Shown: positions 9,230-21,083, numbered from the stretch's first letter. The stretch is DNA of 64,000 nucleotides from Prochlorococcus marinus str. MIT 9211 (GCF_000018585.1 NC_009976.1:491982-555981); one strand, 5' to 3'. Made by a program: numbers and translations. The notes: generated by a model not told the origin, from the sequence alone.

Positions 9230-10048
9230 GTGATTTCAATTAATTCTGATTCCCGACATTTTGATTATTTAAGCTCTCCGGAGGCTTCTGAAGCGGCCGC
9301 AAAGGACGGCTCTACTTTGGTTTGGCCATTTGGTGCATGTGAGCAACATGGACCGCATTTGCCGCTTGTTACAGATGCACTGTTTGCTGAAGAAATTTTG
9401 ACTGAAGTGTTAGATCAAATGCCTAAGGAAACTCCTATTTGGATGCTCCCAGTCCAAAAAATTGGATTTTCACCTGAGCATCTAGGGTTTCCTGGAACTT
9501 TATCTATTTCAGCTGATTTGATGCTTCAACTTGTTAGTGAGATAGGTAGGCAGTTGGCAGATTTAGGGATTAAAAGACTAGTTTTGTTTAATGCGCATGG
9601 TGGACAGATAGGACTATTGCAGGCAGTCGCCAGGCAATTAAGGGCTGAATGCCCTTCTATGGCTGTTTTGCCATGCTTTTTGTGGAGTGGCATTGAATCT
9701 TTGAAAGATTTAATCCCTCATAGAGAAGTTGAAGAGGGCCTTCATGCTGCTTTAGCTGAAACAAGTCTCATGCTTTCTATAAAGCCAGAATTGGTTGGGA
9801 TTCAAAGACCTTTTGATGGGGATGAAAATTTTCCCAAAAATAATATTTCTATTCCAGAGGGATGGAGCTTGGAAGGTGCTGCACCATGTGCCTGGCTGAC
9901 AAAAGATCTAAGTATTACAGGAGTAATAGGGGATAGTAGAGGGGCTAATCCTGACCTTGGAGATAGATTGAAAAATGCTTTAGTGGAGCACTGGACTAGT
10001 CTTTTTATCAACTTGATGAATAGTAATTGGCCTTCGCTAGGTGCCTAA
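9230..10048 (+). CDS. creatininase-family amidohydrolase
   Basis: Creatininase/FAPy-deformylase family metal hydrolase. Visible metal and active-site motifs are WPFGACEQHGPHLPLVTDA (Glu and His ligands), LGFPGTLSIS, NAHGGQIGLLQAVARQLR and HAALAETSLML. The open frame extends upstream to an ATG at 9143, but that would overlap the divergent S1-like gene start. The GTG at 9230 is preferred, with modest certainty. In riboflavin/F420 or deazaflavin pathways relatives open formamido rings, and the substrate here is unknown. Confidence 0.82.
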   Translation: MISINSDSRHFDYLSSPEASEAAAKDGSTLVWPFGACEQHGPHLPLVTDALFAEEILTEVLDQMPKETPIWMLPVQKIGFSPEHLGFPGTLSISADLMLQLVSEIGRQLADLGIKRLVLFNAHGGQIGLLQAVARQLRAECPSMAVLPCFLWSGIESLKDLIPHREVEEGLHAALAETSLMLSIKPELVGIQRPFDGDENFPKNNISIPEGWSLEGAAPCAWLTKDLSITGVIGDSRGANPDLGDRLKNALVEHWTSLFINLMNSNWPSLGA

Positions 10049-10144
10049 AAAAATTCAAATACCAATAAGGACTGAAAATATGCTGCCCATTTTTTGATTA
10101 GTTATGTAAAGTTCCTCATATTGACAAATTCATTAGTAGAAATT

Positions 10145-10873
10145 ATGCCAACCCTTGAATCTTCTGAGGTTGCAGTAATTAGTGATTTAGAGGGTAGAGA
10201 CGGCTCCCTTCCTGATTTCACTACAGAGCAATATAAAGATGCCTATAGCAGGATCAATGCAATTGTTATTGAAGGGGAGAAGGAAGCCCACGATAACTAT
10301 GTTGCTATAGGGACCGTTATTCCTGAGAAGGCAGATGAATTAAAGAAACTCGCAATTATGGAATTGCGCCATATGAAAGGTTTTACTGCATGTGGCAAAA
10401 ATCTTGGGGTGGTAGCTGATATGGAATTCGCCCAGAGGTTTTTTGCACCTTTGCATGGAAACTTCCAGAAGGCTTTAGAAAATGGGAAGATTACAACTTG
10501 CTTCCTTATCCAGGCGATCCTAATAGAGGCTTTCGCTATATCTGCTTACCACGTTTATATTCGTGTGGCAGATCCATTCGCTAAGAAAATTACTGAAGGT
10601 GTCGTAAAAGATGAATACTTGCATTTGAATTATGGACAAGAATGGCTTAAGGCCAATCTTGCTACATGCAAGGACGAATTGATTGCCGCAAATAAGGAAA
10701 ATCTGCCTCTCATCAATTCCATGCTTGATCAGGTTGCCAATGATGCTCAGGTTCTTTATATGGAGAAAGAAGAGTTGATGGAGGAATTCATGATTGCTTA
10801 TCAGGATTCTCTTATGGAAATTGGTTTAGATGCTAGAGAAATAGCAAGAATGGCACTAGCGGCTATTGCTTGA
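10145..10873 (+). CDS. ado: aldehyde deformylating oxygenase (alkane synthesis)
   Basis: The ferritin-like di-iron enzyme converts C16-C18 fatty aldehydes to odd-chain alkanes plus formate. The protein (242 aa from the ATG at 10145) begins MPTLESSEVAVISD. It has the di-iron ligands in INAIVIEGEKEAHDNY, MELRHMKGFTACGKNLGV, LIEAFAISAYHVY and VVKDEYLHLNYG, and it closely resembles the well-studied MIT9313 enzyme. An upstream start at 10094 is possible but lacks family support. The aldehyde-producing reductase gene follows directly downstream. Confidence 0.97.
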   Translation: MPTLESSEVAVISDLEGRDGSLPDFTTEQYKDAYSRINAIVIEGEKEAHDNYVAIGTVIPEKADELKKLAIMELRHMKGFTACGKNLGVVADMEFAQRFFAPLHGNFQKALENGKITTCFLIQAILIEAFAISAYHVYIRVADPFAKKITEGVVKDEYLHLNYGQEWLKANLATCKDELIAANKENLPLINSMLDQVANDAQVLYMEKEELMEEFMIAYQDSLMEIGLDAREIARMALAAIA

Positions 10874-10883
10874 AATTTTCTTT

Positions 10884-10910
10884 CATCTCTTAGGAGATGT
10901 TCCTTTTAGC
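10884..10910 (+). terminator. hairpin after ado
   Basis: A perfect six-pair stem (catctc-ttag-gagatg) followed by ttcctttt lies 10 bases after the ado stop. It is a weak terminator or processing hairpin between ado and aar and would allow unequal expression of the two enzymes. Confidence 0.5.
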
Positions 10911-11028
10911 ATTTATATAAGCTTTAATTAATTAATTAATTTCTAAAGGCTACTTTAATTTGGTCAACGATGGGTTAATGTCCCTACCTTTACTAGTGGA
11001 TTAATTCCCAGTCGATTTTTGTTAGGCA

Positions 11029-12069
11029 ATGTTTGGACTGATCGGACACTCTACAAGTTTTGATGATGCCAAAAAGAAGGCAATGGACTTGGGATATGAC
11101 CATATTGCACAAGGGGACTTGGACGTATGGTGTAGTGCCCCTCCTCAACTCGTTGAGCATGTAAATATTGTTAGTGCCATTGGTAAAAATATTGAAGGTG
11201 CATATATAGATTCTTGCTTTGTTCCAGAAATGCTTGGTCGCTTTAAGACTGCCAGGAGAAAAGTTCTAAATGCAATGGAACTTGCTCAGAAAAAAGGAAT
11301 AAATATCACTGCTTTAGGAGGCTTTACGTCCATAATTTTTGAAAACTTCAATCTTCTGCAAAACAAGCAAGTAAGGAATACAACCCTTGAGTGGGAACGC
11401 TTTACAACTGGGAATACACATACTGCATGGGTTATCTGTAGACAATTAGAACTTAATGCTCCTCTTTTAGGAATAGATCTTAAGAAAGCTCGTGTAGCAG
11501 TTGTTGGGGCAACAGGAGATATTGGAAGTGCTGTTTGTCGCTGGCTTAGTGAGCGAACTGGTGTTCAAGAACTTTTACTAGTTGCAAGGCAACAACAGCC
11601 CTTAATAGAACTTCAGAAAAGTTTGGGAGGAGGGAAAATACTTGGCTTAGAAGACGCTCTGCCTGAAGCTGATGTAGTAATTTGGGTTGCAAGTTTACCT
11701 AAAACTTTAGAGATTGATAAAGCAAAACTTCGTAAGCCTTGCTTGATGATTGACGGTGGCTATCCAAAGAATCTTGATGAGAAGTTCAATGGATCAGGTG
11801 TTCATGTTTTAAAGGGTGGAATAGTTGAGTTTTTTACAGATATCGGATGGTCAATGATGGAACTTGCTGCAATGGAAAAACCTAGAAGAGAAATGTTCGC
11901 ATGCTTTGCTGAGGCAATGCTTTTGGAGTTTGAAGGATGTCATACCAATTTCAGTTGGGGAAGGAATAACATTACTCTCGAGAAGATGGATTTCATTGGA
12001 CAGGCATCAGAGAAACATGGTTTTTCTGTGATCGGTCTAAACCCTAAACTCCAGGCAGCTATTGCCTGA
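11029..12069 (+). CDS. aar: long-chain fatty acyl-ACP reductase
   Basis: NADPH-dependent reductase that makes fatty aldehyde from acyl-ACP for the alkane pathway. The 346-residue length is typical. It starts [18 protein letters not shown], contains the Rossmann loop [18 protein letters not shown], and has the conserved cysteine of the acyl-enzyme intermediate in the AAR-specific C-terminal region ([19 protein letters not shown]). It forms a gene group with ado upstream and accA downstream, linking alkane formation with fatty acid supply. Confidence 0.96.
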   Translation: MFGLIGHSTSFDDAKKKAMDLGYDHIAQGDLDVWCSAPPQLVEHVNIVSAIGKNIEGAYIDSCFVPEMLGRFKTARRKVLNAMELAQKKGINITALGGFTSIIFENFNLLQNKQVRNTTLEWERFTTGNTHTAWVICRQLELNAPLLGIDLKKARVAVVGATGDIGSAVCRWLSERTGVQELLLVARQQQPLIELQKSLGGGKILGLEDALPEADVVIWVASLPKTLEIDKAKLRKPCLMIDGGYPKNLDEKFNGSGVHVLKGGIVEFFTDIGWSMMELAAMEKPRREMFACFAEAMLLEFEGCHTNFSWGRNNITLEKMDFIGQASEKHGFSVIGLNPKLQAAIA

Positions 12070-12092
12070 TTTCTTTATTTGTATTTTCTCTT

Positions 12093-13082
12093 ATGGCACG
12101 TCGCTATTTGCTGGAATTTGAGAAGCCATTAGTTGAACTTGAAAAGCAGATAGAGCAAATAAGGGAGCTTGCTCGTGATTCTGAGGTGGATGTCAGTCAG
12201 CAATTACTTCAGCTTGAAACTCTTGCTGCGCGAAGAAGAGAGGAGATTTTCAATGCTCTAACACCTGCCCAAAAAATACAGGTTGCTCGGCATCCCCAGA
12301 GGCCAAGCACATTAGACTTTATTCAGATGTTTTGTGATGATTGGGTTGAATTACATGGAGATAGAAACTGTAGTGATGACAAGGCTTTAATAGGAGGTAT
12401 AGCTCGGATAGAAGAGAAATCTGTTCTTGTAATAGGTCAGCAAAAAGGACGTGATACTAAGGAAAATGTTGCAAGGAATTTTGGAATGGCTAAGCCCGGA
12501 GGATATCGAAAAGCCCTTCGATTAATGAATCACGCTGATCGATTTAAGCTTCCAATTATTTCGTTTATAGATACACCGGGTGCTTATGCAGGACTTCTTG
12601 CTGAAGAACAGGGCCAAGGAGAAGCTATAGCAGTTAATCTTCGTGAAATGTTTCGATTAAGAGTGCCGATAATATCAACTGTTATAGGAGAAGGGGGCTC
12701 TGGTGGGGCGTTGGGTATTGGTGTAGCAGATCGATTGCTTATGTTTGAACATAGTGTTTATACAGTGGCGAGTCCTGAGGCTTGTGCGTCGATTCTTTGG
12801 CGTGATGCAGGGAAGGCTCCAGATGCCGCTGCAGCTCTAAAGATTACCGGTTCAGACTTAATGGCACTTGGTATAGTGGATGAAGTGCTAAGCGAGCCTT
12901 CTGGGGGCAATAACTGGGCTCCTCTTAAGGCAGGCGAGGTGCTGAAAGAATCATTGATTAGAAATCTTCGTGAACTTGATTCATTGTCAATCAGGCAATT
13001 AAGAGATAAGAGATATGAGAAATTTAGGCAAATGGGTCGTTTCTTAGAGCCAAGTTCTTTAGATGAAGAGTTGATTACGTAG
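12093..13082 (+). CDS. accA: acetyl-CoA carboxylase carboxyltransferase subunit alpha
   Basis: The alpha subunit of carboxyltransferase transfers CO2 from biotin carboxyl carrier protein to acetyl-CoA, forming malonyl-CoA. The 329-residue protein has the expected N-terminal helical part ([18 protein letters not shown]) and the crotonase-like core with [20 protein letters not shown] and [16 protein letters not shown]. It begins 23 bases after aar. The order aar-accA is common in cyanobacteria, which fits coordinated fatty acid and alkane metabolism. Confidence 0.97.
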   Translation: MARRYLLEFEKPLVELEKQIEQIRELARDSEVDVSQQLLQLETLAARRREEIFNALTPAQKIQVARHPQRPSTLDFIQMFCDDWVELHGDRNCSDDKALIGGIARIEEKSVLVIGQQKGRDTKENVARNFGMAKPGGYRKALRLMNHADRFKLPIISFIDTPGAYAGLLAEEQGQGEAIAVNLREMFRLRVPIISTVIGEGGSGGALGIGVADRLLMFEHSVYTVASPEACASILWRDAGKAPDAAAALKITGSDLMALGIVDEVLSEPSGGNNWAPLKAGEVLKESLIRNLRELDSLSIRQLRDKRYEKFRQMGRFLEPSSLDEELIT

Positions 13083-13109
13083 AGTCTTTGATATTTATCG
13101 AAAAATTAA

Positions 13110-13817
13110 TTGCCAACAGTTCTTATTACAGGGGCTTCCAAAGGAATTGGTGAGTCAACCGCAAGGTTGTTTGCAAAAGCAGGCTGGGACCTCCTTTTGG
13201 TTGCTCGAAGTGAAAGCACTCTTCAGTCTTTGTCTGAGGAATTGTCTTTAGGAGGCTCAAAAACATTTTTCGAAGCCTTGGACTTATCTAATCCTGCTGA
13301 TGTAGTTCCTGGTATTTCTAAATTGCTAGAGAATGGTCTTGTTCCATCTGTATTAATTAATAATGCTGGGGCAGCATGGACGGGGGAATTGATCACTATG
13401 CCCCTACAAGAATGGGATTGGTTGTTGCAAGTAAACCTTACAAGTGTTTTTCAGGTCTGTTCAGCAATAGTGCCTTCAATGAGGGCAAAAGGTGGCTTAA
13501 TTATTAATGTCAGTAGCCATGCTTCAAGAAATGCTTTCCCTCAATGGGGCGCTTATTGCGTAAGTAAGGCTGCATTAGCTAGTTTCACAAAATGTCTTGC
13601 AGAGGAAGAGAGAATACATGGGATACGAGCATGTACTCTTACTCTTGGAGCGGTTAATACAACTCTTTGGGATTCCGAGACTGTTCAAAGTGATTTTGAC
13701 AGGGAGTCCATGCTTAAGGTTGATCAAGTAGCTGCTGAACTTTTACATCTATCTGAGCAACCTTCTACTCAGATAATTGAAGACATAACATTAATGCCAT
13801 CAGCTGGGGTTCTTTGA
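13110..13817 (+). CDS. short-chain dehydrogenase/reductase
   Basis: Classical SDR of 235 residues with the cofactor motif TGASKGIGES, the structural NNAGAAW motif, the catalytic Ser in NVSSHASR and the YCVSK active site. The start codon is TTG, 27 bases after accA. A Ser/Arg after the cofactor loop suggests NADP(H) preference, but this is only an inference. Position behind accA makes a 3-ketoacyl reductase-like or related lipid role plausible. The true substrate is unknown. Confidence 0.85.
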   Translation: MPTVLITGASKGIGESTARLFAKAGWDLLLVARSESTLQSLSEELSLGGSKTFFEALDLSNPADVVPGISKLLENGLVPSVLINNAGAAWTGELITMPLQEWDWLLQVNLTSVFQVCSAIVPSMRAKGGLIINVSSHASRNAFPQWGAYCVSKAALASFTKCLAEEERIHGIRACTLTLGAVNTTLWDSETVQSDFDRESMLKVDQVAAELLHLSEQPSTQIIEDITLMPSAGVL

Positions 13818-13853
13818 AATTTAAAGTCAAAATAGATTGCAATTTATAGATAT

Positions 13854-14522
13854 CTAATTCATTGTTTGTCCTTTTATAGCTTGTAAAAGAGATTTCACTT
13901 TTTTAATATCTTTTATTCCTGGTGAATCTTCCAACTTGCTAGACGCATCCAATCCAAAAGGTTGAACTTTTGAAAGAAGTTCTGGTATCCATTCAGCGGA
14001 AACTCCTCCAGCGATCCAGCATGGTTTCTGGTAATTGATTTTTGTTAGCCATTCAAGTGGCAATCTATCCCCTGTGCCTCCAAGAACCTTGCTGCTCCAT
14101 GTATCAAGAAGTATTGAATCAGCGTGATCTTGATATTTCTGGGCAATAAGAAGATCTTCTTGTTGGCGAATTCTTAAAGCCTTCCACCACTGAAAAAAAG
14201 GATATTTATTCTTTAGCTGTCTACAGACTTCCATGGATTCTTTGCCGTGAAGCTGAATAATTGATGGACGACCATCTCCACTTAAAACTTCTGAAATCTC
14301 TTTTTCGCTTGGATCTGCGACAACCCAAACTCTTTCTGTCTTCGGATAATTCTCTTCTAGAGCCCTAAACAATTCTCGCCTTTGTTTGTTTGGGATATAA
14401 CGTTGAGAAGCTTTAACTCCTACGATGCCAATAGCATTTACTCCTAAAGAAGCTATCTCTAAAGCTTGATTGATTTTTGTGATGCCACAGATTTTTACAG
14501 CTACAGTTGGTTGATGCCTCAT
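13854..14522 (-). CDS. trpF: phosphoribosylanthranilate isomerase
   Basis: TIM-barrel enzyme converting phosphoribosylanthranilate to CdRP in tryptophan synthesis. Diagnostic motifs are VKICGITKINQALEI (catalytic Cys), IQLHGKES, LLDTWSSKVLGGTGDRLPLEW (catalytic Asp) and WIAGGVSAEWIPEL, ending with GLDASSKLEDSPGIKD. The 222-residue length is normal. It is isolated from the other trp genes, and trpA lies about 32 kb away in this window. Confidence 0.96.
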   Translation of the reverse strand: MRHQPTVAVKICGITKINQALEIASLGVNAIGIVGVKASQRYIPNKQRRELFRALEENYPKTERVWVVADPSEKEISEVLSGDGRPSIIQLHGKESMEVCRQLKNKYPFFQWWKALRIRQQEDLLIAQKYQDHADSILLDTWSSKVLGGTGDRLPLEWLTKINYQKPCWIAGGVSAEWIPELLSKVQPFGLDASSKLEDSPGIKDIKKVKSLLQAIKGQTMN

Positions 14523-14599
14523 TGTTATGGAAGATAGAAGATGATCTTTATAAGTTTGAGAAAGCTTTAGACCATTTTTAGGTTATATGGAGGAGACAA

Positions 14600-15859
14600 T
14601 TGGAGTATTTAGAGTTCATGAGGATACGTGGAATACCTATTAGGGTCCATCCCAGTTGGTTTCTAATCCTTTTTGTTTTTACATGTGCCTCTCAAGGTCA
14701 GATATCGAACCTGTTTGATTCTGAATTGCCTGTCCTATTGAGTTGGGGGATCGGTTTTCTAACTTCTTTGCTTGTTTTTGCATCAGTTGTTTTGCATGAA
14801 CTTGGTCACTCTTTTATGGCAATGCACGAGGGCATAAAAGTGAGAAGCATTACTTTGTTTTTGTTGGGTGGGGTGGCGCGAATTGATAAAGAATGTGTGA
14901 CAGCAATGTCTTGTTTAAGAGTTGCTATAGCGGGCCCTTTAGTAAGTCTTTCTTTAGCAGGTTTGCTTTTGGCCTTTGTTCAAGTTGCATCTAACACAAG
15001 TTTAATTGCCTCGAATTTATTCTCTCAGCTTGGAACTATTAATTTGTTATTGGCTTTCTTTAACTTATTACCAGGTTTACCTTTAGATGGAGGTGTAATA
15101 CTAAAGTCAATTGTTTGGCACTTTTCTGGGAGTCAGCGTAAAGGATTAAAGGTTGCAAACTATTCAGGACGACTATTATCGGTTTTTGCGGTTTTTCTTG
15201 GGACTTTCATTTGGTTAAGAGGTGGAGGTTTCGGAGGTATATGGTTGATAATTCTTGGCTGGTTTGGCCTTGCTTCTTCGCGATCTCAGAATCAGATTTT
15301 CTCATTACAAGAAATTTTATGCACATTGAATGTTAGCCAAGCCTCGAGAAGAAATTTTAGAGTCCTTGAAGTGGATCAGTCTCTAAAAAGTATTAGTGAG
15401 TTGAACTTGGGCTCGGCTGAAAATCAACGGATATCTGAATGGGTGCTTTTGTGCAATGCAGGAAGATGGGTTGGCTATTTAACAGATAAAGTTTTGAAGG
15501 ATGTTCCAGTTCAGGATTGGGATAAATATTTGGTATCGGAATATAGTCAACCACTAAGTGAGTTGCCTTCGATAAGCGACAAAGAACCTCTTTGGCACGC
15601 GGTACTAACCTTAGAAAAGCTTAAGGCATCAAGACTGTTGGTCTTTAATTCGGCAGGCTTGCCTTCTGGAACTTTAGATAAAGTAGATATTGGGAATGCA
15701 GTCCTAAGTAGACTTGGACTTAAACTACCAAAGTCATTTCTCGAAACGGCAAGGCAGAATAACATTTATCCATTGGGCATCTCATTGGTTCAAGTAGTCG
15801 AAGAAATGATTATCACTGGATTAGTTCAAGAACCTAATAGCAATGAGTCGATGAAGTAA
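14600..15859 (+). CDS. site-2 protease-like M50 zinc metalloprotease
   Basis: Membrane zinc protease of the S2P/SpoIVFB family, 419 aa. The zinc motif HELGH sits near residue 66 within a membrane segment, and the third ligand motif LLPGLPLDGG near residue 155. Five to six hydrophobic segments occupy the first 220 residues, and the C-terminal 190 residues look like a degenerate CBS-pair regulatory domain. The start is TTG, preceded by a good ggagga ribosome binding site. It likely cleaves a membrane-bound regulator such as an anti-sigma factor, but the substrate is unknown. Confidence 0.88.
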   Translation: MEYLEFMRIRGIPIRVHPSWFLILFVFTCASQGQISNLFDSELPVLLSWGIGFLTSLLVFASVVLHELGHSFMAMHEGIKVRSITLFLLGGVARIDKECVTAMSCLRVAIAGPLVSLSLAGLLLAFVQVASNTSLIASNLFSQLGTINLLLAFFNLLPGLPLDGGVILKSIVWHFSGSQRKGLKVANYSGRLLSVFAVFLGTFIWLRGGGFGGIWLIILGWFGLASSRSQNQIFSLQEILCTLNVSQASRRNFRVLEVDQSLKSISELNLGSAENQRISEWVLLCNAGRWVGYLTDKVLKDVPVQDWDKYLVSEYSQPLSELPSISDKEPLWHAVLTLEKLKASRLLVFNSAGLPSGTLDKVDIGNAVLSRLGLKLPKSFLETARQNNIYPLGISLVQVVEEMIITGLVQEPNSNESMK

Positions 15860-16572
15860 TTTTTTGAAGCTTTTTCTATATATCTAAATTCAGCATTCCT
15901 TAGGTCTCTTGCTTCCCAATCCAAGTTTGACCAATATGAAATCAATGATTTTGTTAGTAAACTTTCTAAATCATTTTTGCTTATTGAAGGGAGACTAGTT
16001 TTTGGAGGAGGTGTTTCAAAAACATCTTCCCAAAGTCTTTCGCAAGGGTTTAGGAGTACTTCGCCATGTTGAAGTAAATTTCCTTGGCGCCATAATTGTG
16101 CACTACCTATACGCTTGAAGCCATTTGCATCAAGTAGGTCTGCATTGGTTGAAGTTGCAAAACAATTTTGTGAAAGGTTTTTAGGAGTTTGAAGACCAAA
16201 TTTTAATTGCATGCCAAATTGACAAAAGCAATTAATTATCCATTGACTTGCCTCTATATAAGCTTGGTGCTTCTTTTTTGGGGGTGATTTCCACGCAAGT
16301 GCATAAGTAATTCCGCTGGAATGTAATACAGCTTTTCCTCCGCTAGGTCTTCGCACAATATTTAGCCTTTTTTGTTTGGCTAGCTCTATCCATCTTTGAG
16401 GAATCTTTTTTTGATTATGACCAAGAGATAGCCAGGGCCCATCCCATGAATAAAAACGGCTTATTAGACATAATTCCGGGTCTGATGTTAACTTTTCAAG
16501 CATCATTACATCTGCGGCCATTTGAGCAGGCCCGCTTAACGAAACTGGGTTAAGAACAAGTCCTTTTAGCAT
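15826..16572 (-). CDS. lipoate-protein ligase A-like (BPL/LplA/LipB) protein
   Basis: BPL_LplA_LipB domain protein of 248 aa. The ligand-binding motif RRPSGGKAVLH and the lysine region KRIGSAQLWRQGNLLQHGEVL are present, as in lipoate ligases and octanoyltransferases. It overlaps the end of the convergent S2P gene by 34 bases. Whether it is a true lipoate ligase or an LipM-like octanoyltransferase cannot be decided from sequence alone. Confidence 0.8.
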   Translation of the reverse strand: MLKGLVLNPVSLSGPAQMAADVMMLEKLTSDPELCLISRFYSWDGPWLSLGHNQKKIPQRWIELAKQKRLNIVRRPSGGKAVLHSSGITYALAWKSPPKKKHQAYIEASQWIINCFCQFGMQLKFGLQTPKNLSQNCFATSTNADLLDANGFKRIGSAQLWRQGNLLQHGEVLLNPCERLWEDVFETPPPKTSLPSISKNDLESLLTKSLISYWSNLDWEARDLRNAEFRYIEKASKNYFIDSLLLGS

Positions 16573-16729
16573 TAGTGATAAGTAAATACTTTTTTCATGA
16601 GGTATAACTCAAAATGTATTTCAATGATCGAGCTGGCATAGAAGTGCATTAATGCATGACAGCTTTTTTAAATTTGCACATTTATCACGATTTACGATGA
16701 GAATATAGGAAAGTTAAAAGGTTTTTTCG

Positions 16730-16834
16730 ATGGCTCCCTCATCAACTATTGATCTAGCAGGCCTCTGTTTAGTGGTTGTGATGCATGCTGGAATATTGGC
16801 TTTGAGGTTAGGGATAAGTCTTTCTAAAGCTTGA
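16730..16834 (+). CDS. psaM: photosystem I reaction centre subunit XII
   Basis: Tiny 34-residue thylakoid protein with one transmembrane helix. The pattern [20 protein letters not shown] followed by LGISLSKA matches the PsaM signature (AxxxHAxxLALRLGxSLY). PsaM helps PSI trimer stability. It starts at an ATG after gttttttcg and stands alone ahead of a conserved hypothetical gene and por. Confidence 0.9.
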   Translation: MAPSSTIDLAGLCLVVVMHAGILALRLGISLSKA

Positions 16835-16898
16835 TTGACCTTAAAAAATTGGCATTGTTGAGCTATTTGCGATAGAAGCAGATAGATGAGTTTAATTT

Positions 16899-17318
16899 TT
16901 GGCTCAACCTCTTCCTAACCAAAACCCAACACCTTCAAGAAGAAATAAATCCTCTTCAAGGAGAACTGGGAGAGTGTCTAAAAAACTGAAGACTCAAAGG
17001 GTAGATTATGCAACTTTGGCTTCTTCACTTCAGCTTGAAGAAGAAAGTAGAGAGTTCATTTATAGCCTGATAGCAGCTTTAATGAAACTTGGACTATTGT
17101 CTATAGGAATAGCAAGTTTATTGAACTTGGGATTCGCATCACATCAAAGGATCAGGCGCAATATGGAGCTTACTAGCCTTGTTAGATCAGAAACCCTTAA
17201 ATATAAGAAATTGCACTTAAGATTTGATAGCTTATTCACAATTGGTGGAAGAAATCGTTTTATAGAGGAGCAAGGTCAGTGGATTATGCCTAATAGCATC
17301 AGAGTAATTTGGCGTTGA
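16899..17318 (+). CDS. conserved hypothetical membrane-anchored protein
   Basis: A 139-residue protein with TTG start. The first 35 residues are basic and Ser/Pro-rich (NPTPSRRNKSSSRRTGRVSK). One hydrophobic helix lies near residues 62-85 (LIAALMKLGLLSIGIASLLN), followed by a charged, probably coiled region and a WIMPNSIRVIW end. I do not recognise a family. Its position between psaM and por suggests, but does not show, a photosynthesis link. Confidence 0.65.
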   Translation: MAQPLPNQNPTPSRRNKSSSRRTGRVSKKLKTQRVDYATLASSLQLEEESREFIYSLIAALMKLGLLSIGIASLLNLGFASHQRIRRNMELTSLVRSETLKYKKLHLRFDSLFTIGGRNRFIEEQGQWIMPNSIRVIWR

Positions 17319-17390
17319 AAAGTATTCCTAACATTTCTTGGGTTTTAGCTGATCTTCATATTGACTATATAAATAAGGAATTTTTGAGAT

Positions 17391-18407
17391 ATGGCTTCAT
17401 CTCAAGCTGCTCCAGGGACTGTTTTGATTACAGGTACTACTTCTGGCGTTGGTCTATATGCAACCAAGGCCTTGTTGGAACTTGGTTGGCGAGTTGTTAC
17501 CGCTAATAGATCCCCTTTGAGATCTGAAGCGGCAGCTGTCAAGCTAGGTTTGCCATTTGGGAGCCCCCGCCAGCTTCAGCATATTTATATGGATCTTGGT
17601 GACTTAGATAGTGTTCGAAATGGTGTCGAAAACCTTTTGAACACGCTTGAAAAACCTTTAGATGCTTTGGTTTGTAATGCAGCTGTTTATATGCCCCGAC
17701 TTGCTAAACCCAAAAGATCTGCTCAAGGATATGAACTTTCTATGGCAACTAATCATTTCGGACATTTTTTGCTCATACAACTTTTATTGGAACATTTAAG
17801 TGGATCCAAAAGACCTGTTTGGCAAGGTAGATCTTGGGGGTTTGAAGCCCCAAGATTGGTAATGTTGGGCACGGTTACGGCAAATTATAAAGAATTAGGC
17901 GGTAAAATTCCTATACCCGCTCCAGCAGATTTAGGAGATTTATCTGGATTTGAGCAAGGATTTAGAGATCCTATAAGCATGGCAAGTGGAAAACGTTTTA
18001 AGCCTGGCAAAGCATATAAAGACAGCAAGCTTTGCAATATGGTTACTATTCAAGAATTACATAGACGCTATAAAGACTCTCCTATCCTTTTTAGTTCGCT
18101 CTATCCAGGCTGCGTTGCTAATACAAAGCTTTTTAGAAGCACACCCAAGATATTCCAATGGCTTTTCCCCTGGTTCCAGAAGTTGATTACAGGGGGGTTT
18201 GTTAGTGAGGATTTAGCTGGAAAAAGAGTCGCTCAAGTAGTTTCTGACCCTGAATTTGGCGTTTCAGGTGTTCATTGGAGTTGGGGAAATAGGCAACGGA
18301 AAAATCGGCAACAATTCTCCCAGCAATTATCTGATCGAATTACTGACCCCAAAACATCTCAGAATGTTTGGGATTTATCCATGAGACTTGTTGGATTAAG
18401 TTCCTAA
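17391..18407 (+). CDS. por: light-dependent NADPH:protochlorophyllide oxidoreductase
   Basis: LPOR reduces ring D of protochlorophyllide in light using NADPH. It is an SDR of 338 aa with the cofactor loop [15 protein letters not shown], the NAAVYMPR motif and the active site YKDSKLCNM (Tyr and Lys). It lies convergent to chlL, so the organism carries both the light-dependent and the light-independent enzyme, side by side. Confidence 0.97.
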   Translation: MASSQAAPGTVLITGTTSGVGLYATKALLELGWRVVTANRSPLRSEAAAVKLGLPFGSPRQLQHIYMDLGDLDSVRNGVENLLNTLEKPLDALVCNAAVYMPRLAKPKRSAQGYELSMATNHFGHFLLIQLLLEHLSGSKRPVWQGRSWGFEAPRLVMLGTVTANYKELGGKIPIPAPADLGDLSGFEQGFRDPISMASGKRFKPGKAYKDSKLCNMVTIQELHRRYKDSPILFSSLYPGCVANTKLFRSTPKIFQWLFPWFQKLITGGFVSEDLAGKRVAQVVSDPEFGVSGVHWSWGNRQRKNRQQFSQQLSDRITDPKTSQNVWDLSMRLVGLSS

Positions 18408-18412
18408 ATCTT

Positions 18413-19333
<921 letters not shown>

Positions 19334-19487
19334 CTATATTCAAGCAGGAAGATGAGCCGTTGGTAAATGTTTGAGTAATTCGATACATGTCTCTGAATCT
19401 TTAAAGTTTAAGAAGCCTAATACTTTAAAGAGAATAATAAAGATAAGTCTAAATACTCAGCCATTGCATTCCATATCTAGCGATAAT

Positions 19488-21083
19488 TTACGCATTAAAA
19501 TGAGCCTTGGCATCTAATAAGGTTTCTCCATCAATTTCTTTGCAGCCTATTTGATTGGCGTATTTCTCTGTATTCTTCCTAACTTTCCCTCTCACAAAGA
19601 AGGGAATCTTTGCAAGTTCTGATTCGCCTTCAGGGGTCCAGTGGGGAAAATGTTCTGGTCGAGAGGATTGAACTTTTTCTTGATAAAAGGAAGGTGCTTT
19701 TGTTTCTTTTTCTGTTGAGTGGCCTCCAAGATGTCCTAGATGACTTTGGTGTCCATCAGTAAATTCAAAATCATGCCTAAACATTCCAATCAGATGTTCC
19801 TCCAGACCCATCATTAGAGGGTGAACCCAGTCGTCAAAAATTACATTTGCCCCTTCCCAGCCCATTTGAGGGCTATATCGTGCAGGCACATCTTGAACAT
19901 GCATAGGTGTACTTATGACAGCGCAAGGGATTCCTAGACGTTTTGCGCTATGCCTTTCCATTTGTGTGCCAAGCACTAGTTCTGGTGCAGATTCTTTAAT
20001 TGCCTCTTCTACGGCTAAATAATCATTTGTTATTAGTGCCTCTAGGCCAAGCTCTTTCGCAGCATCTCGAACTTTCCTAGCCATTTCACGACTATATGTT
20101 CCAAGGCCAACCACTTCGAATCCAAGCTCTTTGTGAGCAATCCTTGAAGCGGCAAGAACATGAGTGCCATCACCAAAAATAAAAACTCTTTTTCCTGTTA
20201 GGTAATTAGAATCAACAGACTTTGAGTACCATGTAAGTCTTGATTGACTTCCATCTTCTTCTTCTTGTTTGGGAAGCTCCATCCCCAAGAGTTGATGAAT
20301 TTCGTTTAGAAAATCATTTGTTGCACCAACCCCAATAGGTATTGTTTTTGTGTATGGATGACCAAAATTTCTTTCCAGCCAAATGCATGTAGATTCAGCT
20401 ATCTCAGGATATAAGCAGATGTTAGCGTCTGCTTCATTGATTCTAATTATATCAGCAGGAGCAGCACCAAGCGGTGCAACCACATTGATATCAATTCCAT
20501 GATGGGCAAGTATTTTTTGGACTTCTAAAACGTCATCACGACATCTAAAGCCTAGTAAAGAAGGACCTAATAAATTAACTCTTGGTCTTCTTCCTTCGGT
20601 TTTCCATTTACTTGGATTATGTTCTGATTCACTCTTAGGAGAATCCTTGAGTAAACCACGAACTAATTGGTAGAAAGTTTCAGCTGCTCCCCAATTTTCC
20701 TTTTTGCTATAAGCAGGTAGCTCAAGGCTAATTATAGGTATTTCATATCCCATCCCTTTGGCAAGAGACCCTGGTTGGTCTTGAATTAATTCTGCAGTAC
20801 AACTTTCACCTACTAGAAGGGCCTCTGGCTTGAATCTATCAACAGCTTCTCTAATATGACCTTTTACTAATTCGGCAGTATCGCCACCAAGATCTCTTGC
20901 TTGAAAAGTTGTGTAAGTCACCGGCGGCCTTTGGCCACGCCTTTCAATCATTGTGAAAAGAAGGTCTGCGTATGTGTCCCCTTGAGGTGCATGCAAAACA
21001 TAATGAACTCCTTTCATTGAAGAGGCAATTCTCATTGCACCTATATGAGGTGGGCCTTCATATGTCCAAAGTGTTAGTTCCAT
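19488..21083 (-). CDS. chlB: light-independent protochlorophyllide reductase subunit B
   Basis: Catalytic alpha/beta component homologous to NifK. The 531-aa length and the start [18 protein letters not shown] are standard. [35 protein letters not shown] and [20 protein letters not shown] are conserved in ChlB. The C-terminal domain ([20 protein letters not shown]) closes over protochlorophyllide. It lies eight bases downstream of chlN, so the two are surely co-transcribed. Confidence 0.98.
   Translation of the reverse strand: MELTLWTYEGPPHIGAMRIASSMKGVHYVLHAPQGDTYADLLFTMIERRGQRPPVTYTTFQARDLGGDTAELVKGHIREAVDRFKPEALLVGESCTAELIQDQPGSLAKGMGYEIPIISLELPAYSKKENWGAAETFYQLVRGLLKDSPKSESEHNPSKWKTEGRRPRVNLLGPSLLGFRCRDDVLEVQKILAHHGIDINVVAPLGAAPADIIRINEADANICLYPEIAESTCIWLERNFGHPYTKTIPIGVGATNDFLNEIHQLLGMELPKQEEEDGSQSRLTWYSKSVDSNYLTGKRVFIFGDGTHVLAASRIAHKELGFEVVGLGTYSREMARKVRDAAKELGLEALITNDYLAVEEAIKESAPELVLGTQMERHSAKRLGIPCAVISTPMHVQDVPARYSPQMGWEGANVIFDDWVHPLMMGLEEHLIGMFRHDFEFTDGHQSHLGHLGGHSTEKETKAPSFYQEKVQSSRPEHFPHWTPEGESELAKIPFFVRGKVRKNTEKYANQIGCKEIDGETLLDAKAHFNA

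Noticed and set aside
17309-17506. ORF overlapping the por start
   Set aside because: It is in another frame of por with no recognisable product.
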